From: Paenibacillus sp. PastM-3
GTDB lineage: Bacteria > Bacillota > Bacilli > Paenibacillales > Paenibacillaceae
Reading direction: 5' to 3'
Assembly: GCF_029893965.1 (NCBI RefSeq)
Contig: NZ_JARXXP010000001.1
Location: 62,001 to 126,000, forward strand
DNA: 64,000 nt
Every line of letters starts with the position of its first letter. The first letter of the stretch is position 1. The translations under genes were made by a program, and so were the position numbers. Positions 41,150-50,835 of this stretch are shown one piece after another. Below the pieces are notes generated by a model. It was not told where the DNA came from, did no database searches, and worked only from the letters and a program-made list of their open reading frames with translations.

Positions 41150-42658
41150 ATGAATGAAGGGCTTAACGTGTTTAACCGGTTAACTCTGCAGCAGCGGGAA
41201 GCCCGGTTGCAGCGCTGCGGGCTGAAGGCTGCTATGACTCCTTCCGGCCTGGCGCAGCTGGAGCAGCGAGGAATTTCCCCTGCAGAAGTAAACGCCATAC
41301 ATAGGTATTACTCAAAAGAAATAAGAAGGGTCCACAGACAGCAATATATTGTCCGCATCTTCAATCTGCAGGTAGTGGACATCCTGGCGCTGGGAACCGG
41401 ACAGGCTATGCGGCAGAAGGCTAATGCGCACCGGTTCGGCAGTTTAGCGTCAATCATTGCGGGAGAACAGAGGCATACCGGGGGCAGGGTCGGCGGAAAT
41501 GATGCAGGCCGCATAGTGGAAGAAGATCAGCCGGGCAGCCGGGCGGGGATTGGCAGAAGGGATACCGGAAGAGAGGGGCATTTGGCGGAGGGCAGCAGCG
41601 CGGAGGTGCAGGCAACTGTGCAGAGTCCATACAACGCCGGGCAGCATAGCCGCCGAAGTTCAGCAGGCCAGCTGTGTGAAACGGCGGTCCGGGCATTGTA
41701 TGGCCTTGGGCTGGATAGCGGTGAGGTAAGGCTGACGGCTCTGGGCGGCAAACAGTTCGCCGCCCAGGCCATCATACCTCTCTCTATTGCAGACAGCGGC
41801 GTTTATCAGGCGGCGTCACAGGCACTGGACGCCGCCCTTGCCCTTGAGCAGCCCGGCCGTCCCGGGCTGCTGATGGGCATGGACCCGGAGTTCCTTCTGC
41901 TCCGGGTATCCACCGGCCGCGTCGTGCCCGCGTCGCGGTACCTGCCCCTGGACGGCGTCGCGGGCTGCGACGCCGGGCCCCCGGGAACGCAGGGCGCGTT
42001 CCCGGTAGCCGAGCTGCGCCCCCAGCCGCGCGGGGAACCGCGCGCGCTGCTGGCGCAGCTGATGTCCGCCGTGCGCGCGGCGGACCGGCTCATCACCGAC
42101 CGCACGCTAAGCTTGCGGGCGGGAGGCATGCCGCTGCCAGGCTGGGCCCTCGGCGGCCACCTGCACTTCAGCGGCGTAACGCTCACGGCGCCGCTGCTGC
42201 GCGCGCTCGACAACTACCTCGCGCTGCCGCTGATGCTGCTGGAGGACGCCAGGGCTGCCGCGCGGCGTCCGCGTTACGGCGTGCTCGGCGATTTCCGGAT
42301 TCAGCCGCATGGCGGCTTTGAATACCGGACCCTGCCGAGCTTCCTCGTCTCCCCGGTCATCGCCAAAGGCGCGGTCTTCCTGGCTCATCTGATCGTGAGC
42401 CGCTACGAAGACCTTACGCTGCGCCCGCTCGACCGGGAGGACCTGCATGCCGCCTATTACAGCGGCGACAAAACCCCGCTGCGCGCAGCCTTCATCCCGC
42501 TGCAGGCGCAGCTGCGGGGACTGCCTGGCTATGCGCAGGCAGCCGCTTACATCGAACCGCTCCTGGGCTATATAGCCCAGGAGCGGACCTGGGATGAGTC
42601 GCGTGACATCCGCAGCCTGTGGCAGAGCAAGGCAGGAGCCGGAATAAAGTCAGGCTGA
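41150..42658 (+). CDS. Putative amidoligase (COOH-NH2 ligase type 2-like)
   Basis: 502 residues. A helical N-terminal region (to about residue 110) and a variable, Gly/Arg-rich linker (about 110-180) precede a C-terminal ATP-grasp-like amidoligase domain. Landmarks: MGMDPEFLLL (about 242), VAELRPQP, LGGHLHFSGV (about 334), LDNYLALPLMLLEDARAAARRPRYG, GGFEYRTLPSFLVSP (about 387). This group includes the phiEco32-like COOH-NH2 ligases that join amino and carboxyl groups of peptides or cell-wall material. The target is unknown; position between cotE and mutS hints at a spore or envelope role. ATG 41150 follows GGGAGGGG. The C-terminal half is distinctly GC-richer than its neighbours. Confidence 0.75.
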   Translation: MNEGLNVFNRLTLQQREARLQRCGLKAAMTPSGLAQLEQRGISPAEVNAIHRYYSKEIRRVHRQQYIVRIFNLQVVDILALGTGQAMRQKANAHRFGSLASIIAGEQRHTGGRVGGNDAGRIVEEDQPGSRAGIGRRDTGREGHLAEGSSAEVQATVQSPYNAGQHSRRSSAGQLCETAVRALYGLGLDSGEVRLTALGGKQFAAQAIIPLSIADSGVYQAASQALDAALALEQPGRPGLLMGMDPEFLLLRVSTGRVVPASRYLPLDGVAGCDAGPPGTQGAFPVAELRPQPRGEPRALLAQLMSAVRAADRLITDRTLSLRAGGMPLPGWALGGHLHFSGVTLTAPLLRALDNYLALPLMLLEDARAAARRPRYGVLGDFRIQPHGGFEYRTLPSFLVSPVIAKGAVFLAHLIVSRYEDLTLRPLDREDLHAAYYSGDKTPLRAAFIPLQAQLRGLPGYAQAAAYIEPLLGYIAQERTWDESRDIRSLWQSKAGAGIKSG

Positions 42659-42717
42659 GCCTGGCGGTGGCCTTGTATCAAAAGCCACAGCTATCTGCTC
42701 CTTACCTGTTCCCGGAG

Positions 42718-42738
42718 GCACTCTGATACCGGAGTGCC
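42718..42738. terminator. Weak hairpin between convergent genes
   Basis: GGCACTC / GAGTGCC stem, no T tract. Confidence 0.35.
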
Positions 42739-42799
42739 CCGGCCGGCACCAGCCGGCAAACGTTCTGCGGATGCCGGTCCGAGGCACAGGGAACCGCAG

Positions 42800-43609
42800 T
42801 TAACGCTGCTTTTCCAGATACATCATTGCCCAGGTGCCGATGTCCATGAAGCCCAGCTTTTTGTAAATCTGGCCGGCTTGCGGATTGTTATAGAACAGGC
42901 ACAGGGATTTCCCCTCGGCCAGCAGATCGGCGCACAGCTCAGCTGTAATGCGGGTAGCCAGCCCTTGGCCTCTATGCTGCGGATGGGTGGCGACACCGAC
43001 AATCATGGCCGACAGCGAATTTTCGGCAGTGGTCGAGGCTGAGGCGATGACTTTGCTGTCCTGCTCGGCGAAAAAAGTGCGTCCGGTCTTGCTTTCCAGC
43101 GCTTTGCGCAGGCTTTTGCGCGAATCTTCGGTGCTGGCGGCGAATTCCTTGATCTGATCGGTGAGCGTACAGATGGCCTCGACATCATGGGCCGTCGCTT
43201 TGCGGATGACATGCGGGCCAGCCGCTGCGAAGCGGAGCTGTCCGTTCATGTCCTTCAGCTCAGCGAACAGCATCTGCTTTTCCTCACGGGCAGCAATCTT
43301 TCCTCTGAAAGCCTGCACAACCCCGGCATCCCCTGATATCATTTCAGCCCCGGTGTCTTTACGGATCAGTTCCGCAAAACCCTCTGTATCAAAATCTCCT
43401 TCCGCATAAGTAAGATAACTGCTGAAAAACCGCAGCATTACTGCCTTCAGAGGCCCGTCCGGCGTATCAGATTCCCCCCACAGCTCCATGAATTCCTGCT
43501 CGAATCCGAAGTTTTCCACATCCCCGATAATAAACAGATTAATAGACGGGTTGCGGCCTGTCAGTTCCATCAGCCGTTCCCGGTCAGCCTCGTACAGTCT
43601 GCGTATCAT
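42800..43609 (-). CDS. GNAT-family N-acetyltransferase (two-domain)
   Basis: 269 residues. The N-terminal domain (NPSINLFIIGDVENFG) is followed by a canonical GNAT domain with the acetyl-CoA loop in VGVATHPQHRGQGLATRIT and C-terminal NPQAGQIYKKLGFMDIG. The substrate is unknown. AGGAGG precedes ATG 43609. Divergent from mutS. Confidence 0.85.
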   Translation of the reverse strand: MIRRLYEADRERLMELTGRNPSINLFIIGDVENFGFEQEFMELWGESDTPDGPLKAVMLRFFSSYLTYAEGDFDTEGFAELIRKDTGAEMISGDAGVVQAFRGKIAAREEKQMLFAELKDMNGQLRFAAAGPHVIRKATAHDVEAICTLTDQIKEFAASTEDSRKSLRKALESKTGRTFFAEQDSKVIASASTTAENSLSAMIVGVATHPQHRGQGLATRITAELCADLLAEGKSLCLFYNNPQAGQIYKKLGFMDIGTWAMMYLEKQR

Positions 43610-43771
43610 AATAGTCCTCCTAGTAAGTATAATTGACGTTTGTTCCTAATCTTACATTATACAAGGGAGATGTTGCAGCCATATTTTTATATCAGAGGGA
43701 GTTGTACGCATTTGGAGAGAACGCCTGTTTCTTCCTGCACGCAAGGGGAATAACTTTGCTCTGCGAGTTTC

Positions 43772-43780
43772 TGCTATAAT
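43772..43780 (+). promoter_or_regulatory. Extended -10 promoter of mutS
   Basis: TGCTATAAT, 35 bp before the mutS start codon; the -35 is weak. Confidence 0.55.
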
Positions 43781-43814
43781 AGAGAGTACTAGAGAAATGG
43801 CATGGAGGTTAACA

Positions 43815-46643
43815 ATGGCTAAATATACGCCGATGATGGAGCAGTATCTGAAGGTAAAGGAAGGGGCGAAGGATGCTTTCCTTTTTTTCCGGCTGGGTGA
43901 TTTCTATGAAATGTTCTTTGACGATGCGATCCTCGCCTCGAAGGAGCTTGAGATAGCATTAACCGGCCGTCAGGGCGGAGGCGATGAGAAGATTCCGATG
44001 TGCGGAGTGCCTTATCATGCGGCCGAAGGTTACATACAGCGACTGATTGAAAAAGGCTACAAGGTCGCGATCTGCGAGCAGCTCGATGACCCGGCCGTGA
44101 CCAAAGGCATGGTGCGGCGCGATATCGTCCGTGTGGTTACCCCGGGAACCGTAATGGACGGCAAGATTATTACGGACAAAAGCAATAATTATCTCGTCTG
44201 CGTTACAGAAAATGACGGGATGATGGCACTTTCGGCCTGTGATCTTACGACAGGTGAATTGTATGTCACCTCTGTCCTGTCTAATGCAGAGTGGCTGCGC
44301 GATGAAATCGGCATTTATGAGCCGGCGGAAATTATCGGGGATGCGGCGCTGCTGGAACAACTGCGCAGTGAGGCCTCGCTGCTGGCCAAGCCGGTTGTGT
44401 ACACCCCCTGGGATAAAAGAGAAGAAGAAATGGCCCGCCGCCAGTTCGGCGAAGCGGCCTGGGTCCGGCTGGAGAAGGAGCGGGGCAGCTGCCTGGCGCT
44501 TCTGATATCTTATTTAAGCGAAACGCAGCGCCGTTCACTCGGCCAGCTGAGCCAGATTTCCCCGTATGAGCCGGGCAACTATATGATTCTTGACCCGTTC
44601 ACCCGCCGCAATCTGGAGCTGACCGAGACGGTCCGCGAACGTTCGAAGAAGGGTTCGCTGCTCTGGCTGCTCGACAGCACCGAAACCTCGATGGGCGGCC
44701 GGCTGCTGCGCCGCAGAATCGACAAGCCGCTGCTGCAGCGCGCTCCGATTGAGCGGCGGCTTGAGGCTGTCGATTACCTGTACAACCAGTTCATCGTGCG
44801 CGAGGACCTGCGCGGTGCGCTGAAAGAAATTTATGATCTGGAGCGGCTGGTCGGACGGATCGCCTTTGGCAGCGCCAACGGCCGTGACATGAACGCCCTG
44901 AAGCTGTCCCTGCAGCAGATACCCGCGCTGAAGGAGATGTGCCTGGCGTCCGGCTCCGCGACACTGCGGGAAATTGCCGGTTCCATGGATGTGTGTGCCG
45001 AGCTGTGCGAGGATATTGACCAGGCCATCGTGGAAGATCCGCCGGTCTCTGTGCGGGACGGCGGGATTATCCGGACAGGCTACCATGAGCGTCTGGATGA
45101 GCTGCGGGTAGCCAGCACAAACGGCAAGCAGTGGATTGCCGAGCTTGAGGCGAAGGAACGTGCCGCTACAGGCATCAAGTCACTGAAGATCGGTTTCAAT
45201 AAAGTGTTCGGCTATTATATAGAAATAACCCGTTCCAACCTGTCCTCCCTGCCGGAAGGCCGCTATGAGCGCAAGCAGACGCTGGCAAATGCCGAGCGCT
45301 ATGTGACTCCGGAGCTGAAGGAGAAGGAAGCGCTGATTCTGGAAGCCCAGGACAAAATGACGGATATCGAATACAGCCTCTTTACCGAGCTGCGTGACCG
45401 GATCGCGGCCCAGATTCCCCGCCTGCAGGCTCTCGCCGAGAAGGTGGCGGAGATTGATGTGTACCAGTGCCTGGCTGCTGTAAGTGCCGAGCACCGGTTC
45501 GTCAAGCCTAAGCTCTCCGACGGCTATGACCTGCGGCTCGAAGGCGGACGCCATCCTGTCGTGGAGGCGGTGCTGAAGGATGCTGCCTTCATGGCTAACG
45601 GCAGTACGCTTACCAGGGATGACGGGAATATTTTGCTGATTACCGGACCGAACATGGCCGGTAAGAGCACTTATATGCGCCAGGTGGCCCTGATCTGCAT
45701 CCTGGCGCAGATTGGCTGCTTTGTTCCGGCATCGAGCGCAGAAGTGCCGCTGATTGACCGGATCTTCACGCGGATCGGTGCGGCGGATGACCTGATCGGA
45801 GGCCAAAGCACCTTTATGGTGGAAATGGCCGATATTCAGGTCATGACCGAAAAAGCCACTGCCCGCAGTCTGATTATCATCGACGAGCTGGGCCGGGGAA
45901 CCTCGACCAGCGAAGGGATGGCCATCGCCCAGGCGGTTATTGAGTATGTGCATGATACGATTGCCTGCAAGGCGCTGGTCTCGACACATTTTCATGAGCT
46001 GTCCCACCTGGAGCAGAGCTTGAAAGGACTGCGCAACTATTCTATGGCTGTCCAGGAGAGCGGCGACAAAGTCAATTTCCTGCGCAAGCTGGTACCGGGA
46101 GCCGCTGACAGCAGCTACGGTATTTATTGCGCCCGGCTTGCCGGCCTGCCGGAGGGGATCATCGACCGTGCCTATGGATTGCTTCAGAGCATAGAGCAGG
46201 CCGCGCCTCCGGGAAGTGCTGCGCTGAATTACGGAACGGGCGGCTCCGGCAGTGAGCTCAGAGAGAGCCGGGAGCCAGCCGGCCGGCCGCACGGCGGACA
46301 GGCTGTGCATCAGCAGCAGCCTTCAGGCCCTTCACACGCGGCGTCCTCCGTCCTGTCCGGCGGGACTGCATATGCCGAATCGGCGGTTTCGCTGGCTTCC
46401 TTTGAGGACAGTGCTGACCAGGAAGTGGTTCAGCTATCGATTTTTGGGGAAGAAGAGCCGCGTAAAGGCCGCAAGGGCGGTGCTGAGCCGGCGGCTGCAC
46501 CGGCAGCAGCATCGGCAGCGAAGGAGAATCCTGTCCTGAAGGAGCTGGTTGCCGCCGTCCAGGACGCGGACCTGATGAATATGACCCCGCTGCAGGCGAT
46601 GAGCCTGCTGAACGAGCTGAAACAGAAGGCAAAGGGACTATAA
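43815..46643 (+). CDS. mutS: DNA mismatch repair protein MutS
   Basis: 942 residues, versus about 860 in B. subtilis. Mismatch-recognition motif FYEMF near residue 35, Walker A GPNMAGKST (about 612), Walker B IIDELGRGTSTSEG (about 690), and the dimer-interface His in STHFHELSHLE. The excess is a Ser/Ala/Pro/Gly-rich insertion at about residues 810-908, just before the C-terminal beta-clamp/tetramer region. ATG 43815 follows GGAGG. Confidence 0.97.
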   Translation: MAKYTPMMEQYLKVKEGAKDAFLFFRLGDFYEMFFDDAILASKELEIALTGRQGGGDEKIPMCGVPYHAAEGYIQRLIEKGYKVAICEQLDDPAVTKGMVRRDIVRVVTPGTVMDGKIITDKSNNYLVCVTENDGMMALSACDLTTGELYVTSVLSNAEWLRDEIGIYEPAEIIGDAALLEQLRSEASLLAKPVVYTPWDKREEEMARRQFGEAAWVRLEKERGSCLALLISYLSETQRRSLGQLSQISPYEPGNYMILDPFTRRNLELTETVRERSKKGSLLWLLDSTETSMGGRLLRRRIDKPLLQRAPIERRLEAVDYLYNQFIVREDLRGALKEIYDLERLVGRIAFGSANGRDMNALKLSLQQIPALKEMCLASGSATLREIAGSMDVCAELCEDIDQAIVEDPPVSVRDGGIIRTGYHERLDELRVASTNGKQWIAELEAKERAATGIKSLKIGFNKVFGYYIEITRSNLSSLPEGRYERKQTLANAERYVTPELKEKEALILEAQDKMTDIEYSLFTELRDRIAAQIPRLQALAEKVAEIDVYQCLAAVSAEHRFVKPKLSDGYDLRLEGGRHPVVEAVLKDAAFMANGSTLTRDDGNILLITGPNMAGKSTYMRQVALICILAQIGCFVPASSAEVPLIDRIFTRIGAADDLIGGQSTFMVEMADIQVMTEKATARSLIIIDELGRGTSTSEGMAIAQAVIEYVHDTIACKALVSTHFHELSHLEQSLKGLRNYSMAVQESGDKVNFLRKLVPGAADSSYGIYCARLAGLPEGIIDRAYGLLQSIEQAAPPGSAALNYGTGGSGSELRESREPAGRPHGGQAVHQQQPSGPSHAASSVLSGGTAYAESAVSLASFEDSADQEVVQLSIFGEEEPRKGRKGGAEPAAAPAAASAAKENPVLKELVAAVQDADLMNMTPLQAMSLLNELKQKAKGL

Positions 46644-46738
46644 TATTATTATATAGACTACCAACGGGACCGTTTCGCCCCGACTATGCTGATTCTCTAT
46701 ACCAGAAAACAGTCCTGCAGCGCAGGGCAAACCAAAGG

Positions 46739-46927
46739 TAAGTGGAATTTCGTCACTTATTTCCGGCTCAACCACCGATTAAGCGAAGCTTAGTGGAAAA
46801 ACGTCACCTAATTCTACGGTTTTAACGTCTGAACGGGGTTAATGGCTAAATTAGATGTTTATTTTCCACTTAATGCAGATAATTGTGGGGAAGTAATAGA
46901 ATTAGATAGCATAAATCCAACTAAATT
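46739..46927 (-). repeat. About 190-bp repeat element, copy 2 (inverted)
   Basis: Units at 46739-46761, 46790-46813, 46848-46874 and 46900-46927. The spacer between units two and three also resembles (in inverse complement) the corresponding spacer of copy 1 (CCC..TT...CG..AAAAC..AGA). It fills most of the mutS-mutL gap (46644-46953), which contains no gene. Confidence 0.65.
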
Positions 46928-46953
46928 AATATATTACCGCGAGGTGAAGAACC

Positions 46954-49038
46954 ATGGCCAAAATTCACGTGCTGGACGAGCATATTGCCAACCAGATAGC
47001 TGCCGGGGAAGTAGTGGAGCGGCCGGCTTCCGTCGTAAAGGAGCTGGTGGAGAACGCCATTGATGCCGGCAGCACCCGCATAGAGGTCACCGTGGAAGAG
47101 GGCGGCCTGCAGAGCATCCGCGTCAAGGACAACGGCTCGGGCATTGAAGCTGAGGATTGCGAGACGGCGTTCTACCGCCATGCGACCAGCAAGATTGCCA
47201 GCGGCCGCGACCTATTCCAGATTACGAGCCTCGGCTTCCGGGGCGAGGCACTGCCCAGTATCGCGGCAGTGTCAAAGGTTACACTGCTTACAGCCAGCGG
47301 CGATGACGGCAAGGGCCGGCAGCTCGCGATTGAAGGCGGGCGGCTGATTGCAAATGAAGATCAGCCGGCCGGCAAAGGCAGTGATATGGCTGTGCGTGAA
47401 TTGTTTTATAATACTCCGGCAAGGCTGAAGTATATGAAGAGTATTCAGACCGAGCTTGGGCATATATCGGATGCTATGTACCGGATGGCGCTGGCGCATC
47501 CTGATATTTCCTTTACGCTCCACCATAACGGCAACCAGCTGCTGCATACACTCGGCAACGGTGATCTGCTTCAGGTCATCGCAGCCGTCTACGGCACATC
47601 TGCGGCCAAGGCGATGCTGCCGGTCAGCGCGGAAGATCCCGATTATAAGATCACCGGATACATCAGCCGTCCTGAATGGACCCGCTCCAACCGGAACGCG
47701 GTAACAACCATCGTCGGCGGACGTTATATCCGCAGCAACGGGCTGAATGCGGCAATCCTGCGCGCGTATCACACGCTGCTGCCGATTAACCGCTATCCGC
47801 TGCTGGTGCTCAAGCTGGATATGCATCCTTCGCTTGTCGATGTCAACGTGCATCCGGCGAAGCTGGAGGTGCGCTTCAGCAAAGAGACGGAGCTGTACGC
47901 CTTTGTAGAGCAGGAGCTGCGCAAGGTGCTGCTCGGCCAGAGCCTGATTCCCCGGCCCGGAAGGGAAACGGTCGGCGGGCAGGGCAGCAGCTCCTTTATC
48001 CAGGAGCAGTTCGCCTTCTCCAAGGGAGCTGCACCTGCTGCGCAGGTGGAATCCGCTGCAGCCGCCCAGCTATCGGCGGCTGCGCCGCCGCCCGGCCTGT
48101 CTGGCGGGAGCTACGCTCCGCCAGCCGCCCCGGGCAGCGAAGGCGGCGCGCCGCCCGTCAGCGGCGGCCTGGCCCTAACGGACGGGCCGTCCGGCGGCGC
48201 AGAGGGCCGTCCGCCTGTTGCCGGCGGCAGCGCTGATCCGCTGGCTGCGCGGCCCGGCCAGCTTCAGCCTCCGGCTTACCAGCCGCAGGCCAGGGAGAGT
48301 GCCGCTGTTTACAGCGGCAGCTTCCCGCAGGCACCGGAGCGGACCCGGAGTGACGGAGGCGGCAGCTACCGCCAGCCGCCGGCACCGGCACGCGGCAGCC
48401 TGCCTGGTGCCGGGGAGCTGTATGCCCCGAGCGGGAATGCCGATCCGGGTCTCCCGCAGTTTCCCGAGCTGAATTACATCGGTCAGCATCACGGCACTTA
48501 TATTATTGCCCAGAACGACAGCGGGCTCTATCTGATCGACCAGCACGCTGCGCATGAGCGGATTAACTACGAATATTATTATGAGAAGTTCGGGCGTCCG
48601 GAGGATGCCTCGCAGGAGCTGCTCCTGCCGATTACACTGGAATTCACGCCGTCAGAGAGCCGCCAGCTCAGCGAGCGGCTGCACTGGTTCGAGAAGGCCG
48701 GTGTATATCTGGAGCATTTCGGGGGACAGACGTTTCTGGTCCGCTCCCTGCCTTACTGGTTCCCGGAAGGGGAGGAGAAGGCACTGGTGGAGGAAATGGC
48801 TGAGTGGGTGCTCAGCGAGCGGTCCATTGACCTGGCCAAGCTGCGCGAGAAATCCTCGATCCTCTGCTCCTGCAAGGCCTCGATCAAGGCCAACCAGAAG
48901 CTGACGGAGCCGGAGGTGGATGCGCTGCTGTCACGGCTGGCGGCCTGCAAGCAGCCTTATACCTGCCCGCACGGCCGGCCGATTGTCGTATCCTTCTCCG
49001 CTTATGATCTGGAGAAGCTGTTCAAGCGGGTAATGTAA
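46954..49038 (+). CDS. mutL: DNA mismatch repair endonuclease MutL
   Basis: 694 residues. N-terminal GHKL ATPase (ELVENAIDAGS, DNGSGI, GFRGEALPSI), a Pro/Gly/Ala-rich linker of about 165 residues (332-495), and a C-terminal endonuclease domain with DQHAAHERINYE (about residue 528), the CSCKAS-type Cys and CPHGRP. It should nick the nascent strand after MutS recognition. The gene lies 310 bp after mutS, separated by the repeat element. The ribosome site is GAGGTGAAG. Confidence 0.96.
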   Translation: MAKIHVLDEHIANQIAAGEVVERPASVVKELVENAIDAGSTRIEVTVEEGGLQSIRVKDNGSGIEAEDCETAFYRHATSKIASGRDLFQITSLGFRGEALPSIAAVSKVTLLTASGDDGKGRQLAIEGGRLIANEDQPAGKGSDMAVRELFYNTPARLKYMKSIQTELGHISDAMYRMALAHPDISFTLHHNGNQLLHTLGNGDLLQVIAAVYGTSAAKAMLPVSAEDPDYKITGYISRPEWTRSNRNAVTTIVGGRYIRSNGLNAAILRAYHTLLPINRYPLLVLKLDMHPSLVDVNVHPAKLEVRFSKETELYAFVEQELRKVLLGQSLIPRPGRETVGGQGSSSFIQEQFAFSKGAAPAAQVESAAAAQLSAAAPPPGLSGGSYAPPAAPGSEGGAPPVSGGLALTDGPSGGAEGRPPVAGGSADPLAARPGQLQPPAYQPQARESAAVYSGSFPQAPERTRSDGGGSYRQPPAPARGSLPGAGELYAPSGNADPGLPQFPELNYIGQHHGTYIIAQNDSGLYLIDQHAAHERINYEYYYEKFGRPEDASQELLLPITLEFTPSESRQLSERLHWFEKAGVYLEHFGGQTFLVRSLPYWFPEGEEKALVEEMAEWVLSERSIDLAKLREKSSILCSCKASIKANQKLTEPEVDALLSRLAACKQPYTCPHGRPIVVSFSAYDLEKLFKRVM

Positions 49039-49075
49039 CCTAACGATAGAAGCGAGTACCGGAAATGGAGGCAAC

Positions 49076-49855
49076 ATGATTATAACGACGGGCTTTGACC
49101 CGATACCGGAAATTGTTCAGCGGGCCAGGGCGCTGGCGGAGCATACCGGAACGAAATTTATACCCCGCGGGAAGCAGTCTGTGAGACGGCTGGTTGAGCG
49201 CTACGGGGACGAAGATATCCTGGTCATCCTTCAGGAGGCTGTCCGGCTGATTACGCCGGGCACGCCGCCGATGGAATTCCATCCGAGCATGGGCTTTGTC
49301 CGGGCCAAGCGGATTCTCAAGGGCGAACCGGATGCCATGCTGGAAGCGGCCCGGATGGAACCGGGCGACAGCGTACTGGACTGTACGGCCGGGCTGGGCA
49401 GCGATTCCCTTCTGTTTGCCGTGCTGGGCGGAGAGAGCTCCGCGGTTACAGCGCTGGAGAGCTCGCTGCCGCTGTATGCGCTGCTCTCCGAAGGCATGAA
49501 GCACTATACTTCAGGGCAGGCGAAGGTGAATGAAGCGCTGCGCCGCATCTGGGTGGTTCACAGCGAGCATCTGGAATATCTGCGCGGGCTGCCGGACAAG
49601 AGCGTGGACATCGTTTATTTTGACCCGATGTTCCGGGTGCCGCTGATGGATTCGTCAGCCATCTCGCCGCTGCGCCAGTTCGCCAACACCGCAGCGCTCT
49701 CAGAGGAGACGGTCGCTGAAGCGCGCCGCGTTGCCCGCAAAACTGTCCTGCTCAAGGAAAAGGCGCTGAGCGGCGAATTTAACCGGCTCGGCTTCACGGA
49801 GCTGCTGCGCGGGAGCGCCAAAATATCGTACGGGGTGATCCACATTGACAACTGA
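49076..49855 (+). CDS. Class I SAM-dependent methyltransferase (RsmJ/YhiQ-like)
   Basis: 259 residues. The SAM-binding motif I is VLDCTAGLGSDSL (about residue 100) and motif IV is YFDPMF, as in the RsmJ (PF04445-like) family. E. coli RsmJ methylates G1516 of 16S rRNA; the target here is unproven. It starts 37 bp after mutL and overlaps miaA by 11 nt. Confidence 0.75.
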   Translation: MIITTGFDPIPEIVQRARALAEHTGTKFIPRGKQSVRRLVERYGDEDILVILQEAVRLITPGTPPMEFHPSMGFVRAKRILKGEPDAMLEAARMEPGDSVLDCTAGLGSDSLLFAVLGGESSAVTALESSLPLYALLSEGMKHYTSGQAKVNEALRRIWVVHSEHLEYLRGLPDKSVDIVYFDPMFRVPLMDSSAISPLRQFANTAALSEETVAEARRVARKTVLLKEKALSGEFNRLGFTELLRGSAKISYGVIHIDN

Positions 49856-50795
49856 GACGAAACATAAGGTGCTCGTGCTGCTGGGCCCGACAGCCGTCGG
49901 CAAAACACGGCTGAGTCTGGAGCTGGCTGAGGCCTACAATGCCGAGATCATCTCCGGCGACTCCATGCAGGTGTACCGCGGCATGGATATCGGCACAGCC
50001 AAGATCAGCACGGCCGAAATGAACGGAATCCCCCATCATCTGATTGATATTCATGATCCGGAGGAGGCGTACTCGGTTGCTGAATTCCAGGAGCAGGGCA
50101 AGCGGCTGATTGCAGAGATCAGCGGCCGGGGCAGACTGCCGTTTATTGTCGGCGGTACAGGCCTGTACATTGAGTCGCTGTGCTACGGCTTCCGCTTCTC
50201 CGAGGCGGTGGCGGACGAAGCGTTCCGCGCCGAACAGGATGCCTACGCGGAAACGCACGGGGCTGAGGCGCTGCATGCCCGGCTTGCCGCCGTGGACCCG
50301 GCCAGTGCGGAGCGGCTCCATCCGAACGACCGCCGCCGGATTATCCGGGCGCTGGAAATCCATCATCAGATGGGTACCACCCTGTCCGCCAACAAAGCGG
50401 AGCAGACCCGGGAATCCCCCTATGAGCTGTGTCTGATCGGCCTGACCATGGACCGGAAGATCCTCTATAGGCGAATTGAGGACCGGATCGACCAGATGCT
50501 GGAGCAGGGGCTGATTGCCGAGGTGCAGGGGCTGCTGGATAAGGGCTATCACCGCAGCATGGTAGCCATGCAGGGGCTCGGCTACAAGGAGATCGCCGCT
50601 TATCTGAAGGGGGAACTGACCTATGAAGAAGCAGTAACCCTGCTGAAGCGCGACACCCGTCGGTTTGCCAAGCGCCAGCTGTCCTGGTTCCGCCACATGA
50701 AGGAAATCGAATGGATTGAAGATTTTAACGAGCAGAACTATCCCGCCAATCTTGCTAAGATACGTGAGATTATCTCCCGCAAGCTTGATAGATAA
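49845..50795 (+). CDS. miaA: tRNA dimethylallyltransferase MiaA
   Basis: 316 residues. Transfers the dimethylallyl group to A37 of tRNAs reading UNN codons, the step before MiaB. P-loop GPTAVGKT (about residue 12), SGDSMQVYRGMDIGTAK, IVGGTGLYIESL, DRRRIIRALEI and RRFAKRQLSWFRH are diagnostic. The TTG start overlaps the methyltransferase stop, with GGGGTGATC upstream. Confidence 0.96.
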   Translation: MTTETKHKVLVLLGPTAVGKTRLSLELAEAYNAEIISGDSMQVYRGMDIGTAKISTAEMNGIPHHLIDIHDPEEAYSVAEFQEQGKRLIAEISGRGRLPFIVGGTGLYIESLCYGFRFSEAVADEAFRAEQDAYAETHGAEALHARLAAVDPASAERLHPNDRRRIIRALEIHHQMGTTLSANKAEQTRESPYELCLIGLTMDRKILYRRIEDRIDQMLEQGLIAEVQGLLDKGYHRSMVAMQGLGYKEIAAYLKGELTYEEAVTLLKRDTRRFAKRQLSWFRHMKEIEWIEDFNEQNYPANLAKIREIISRKLDR

Positions 50796-50835
50796 GATGG
50801 ACACGGCGTTTGCTTCAATCCCTTTATGCACCGTG

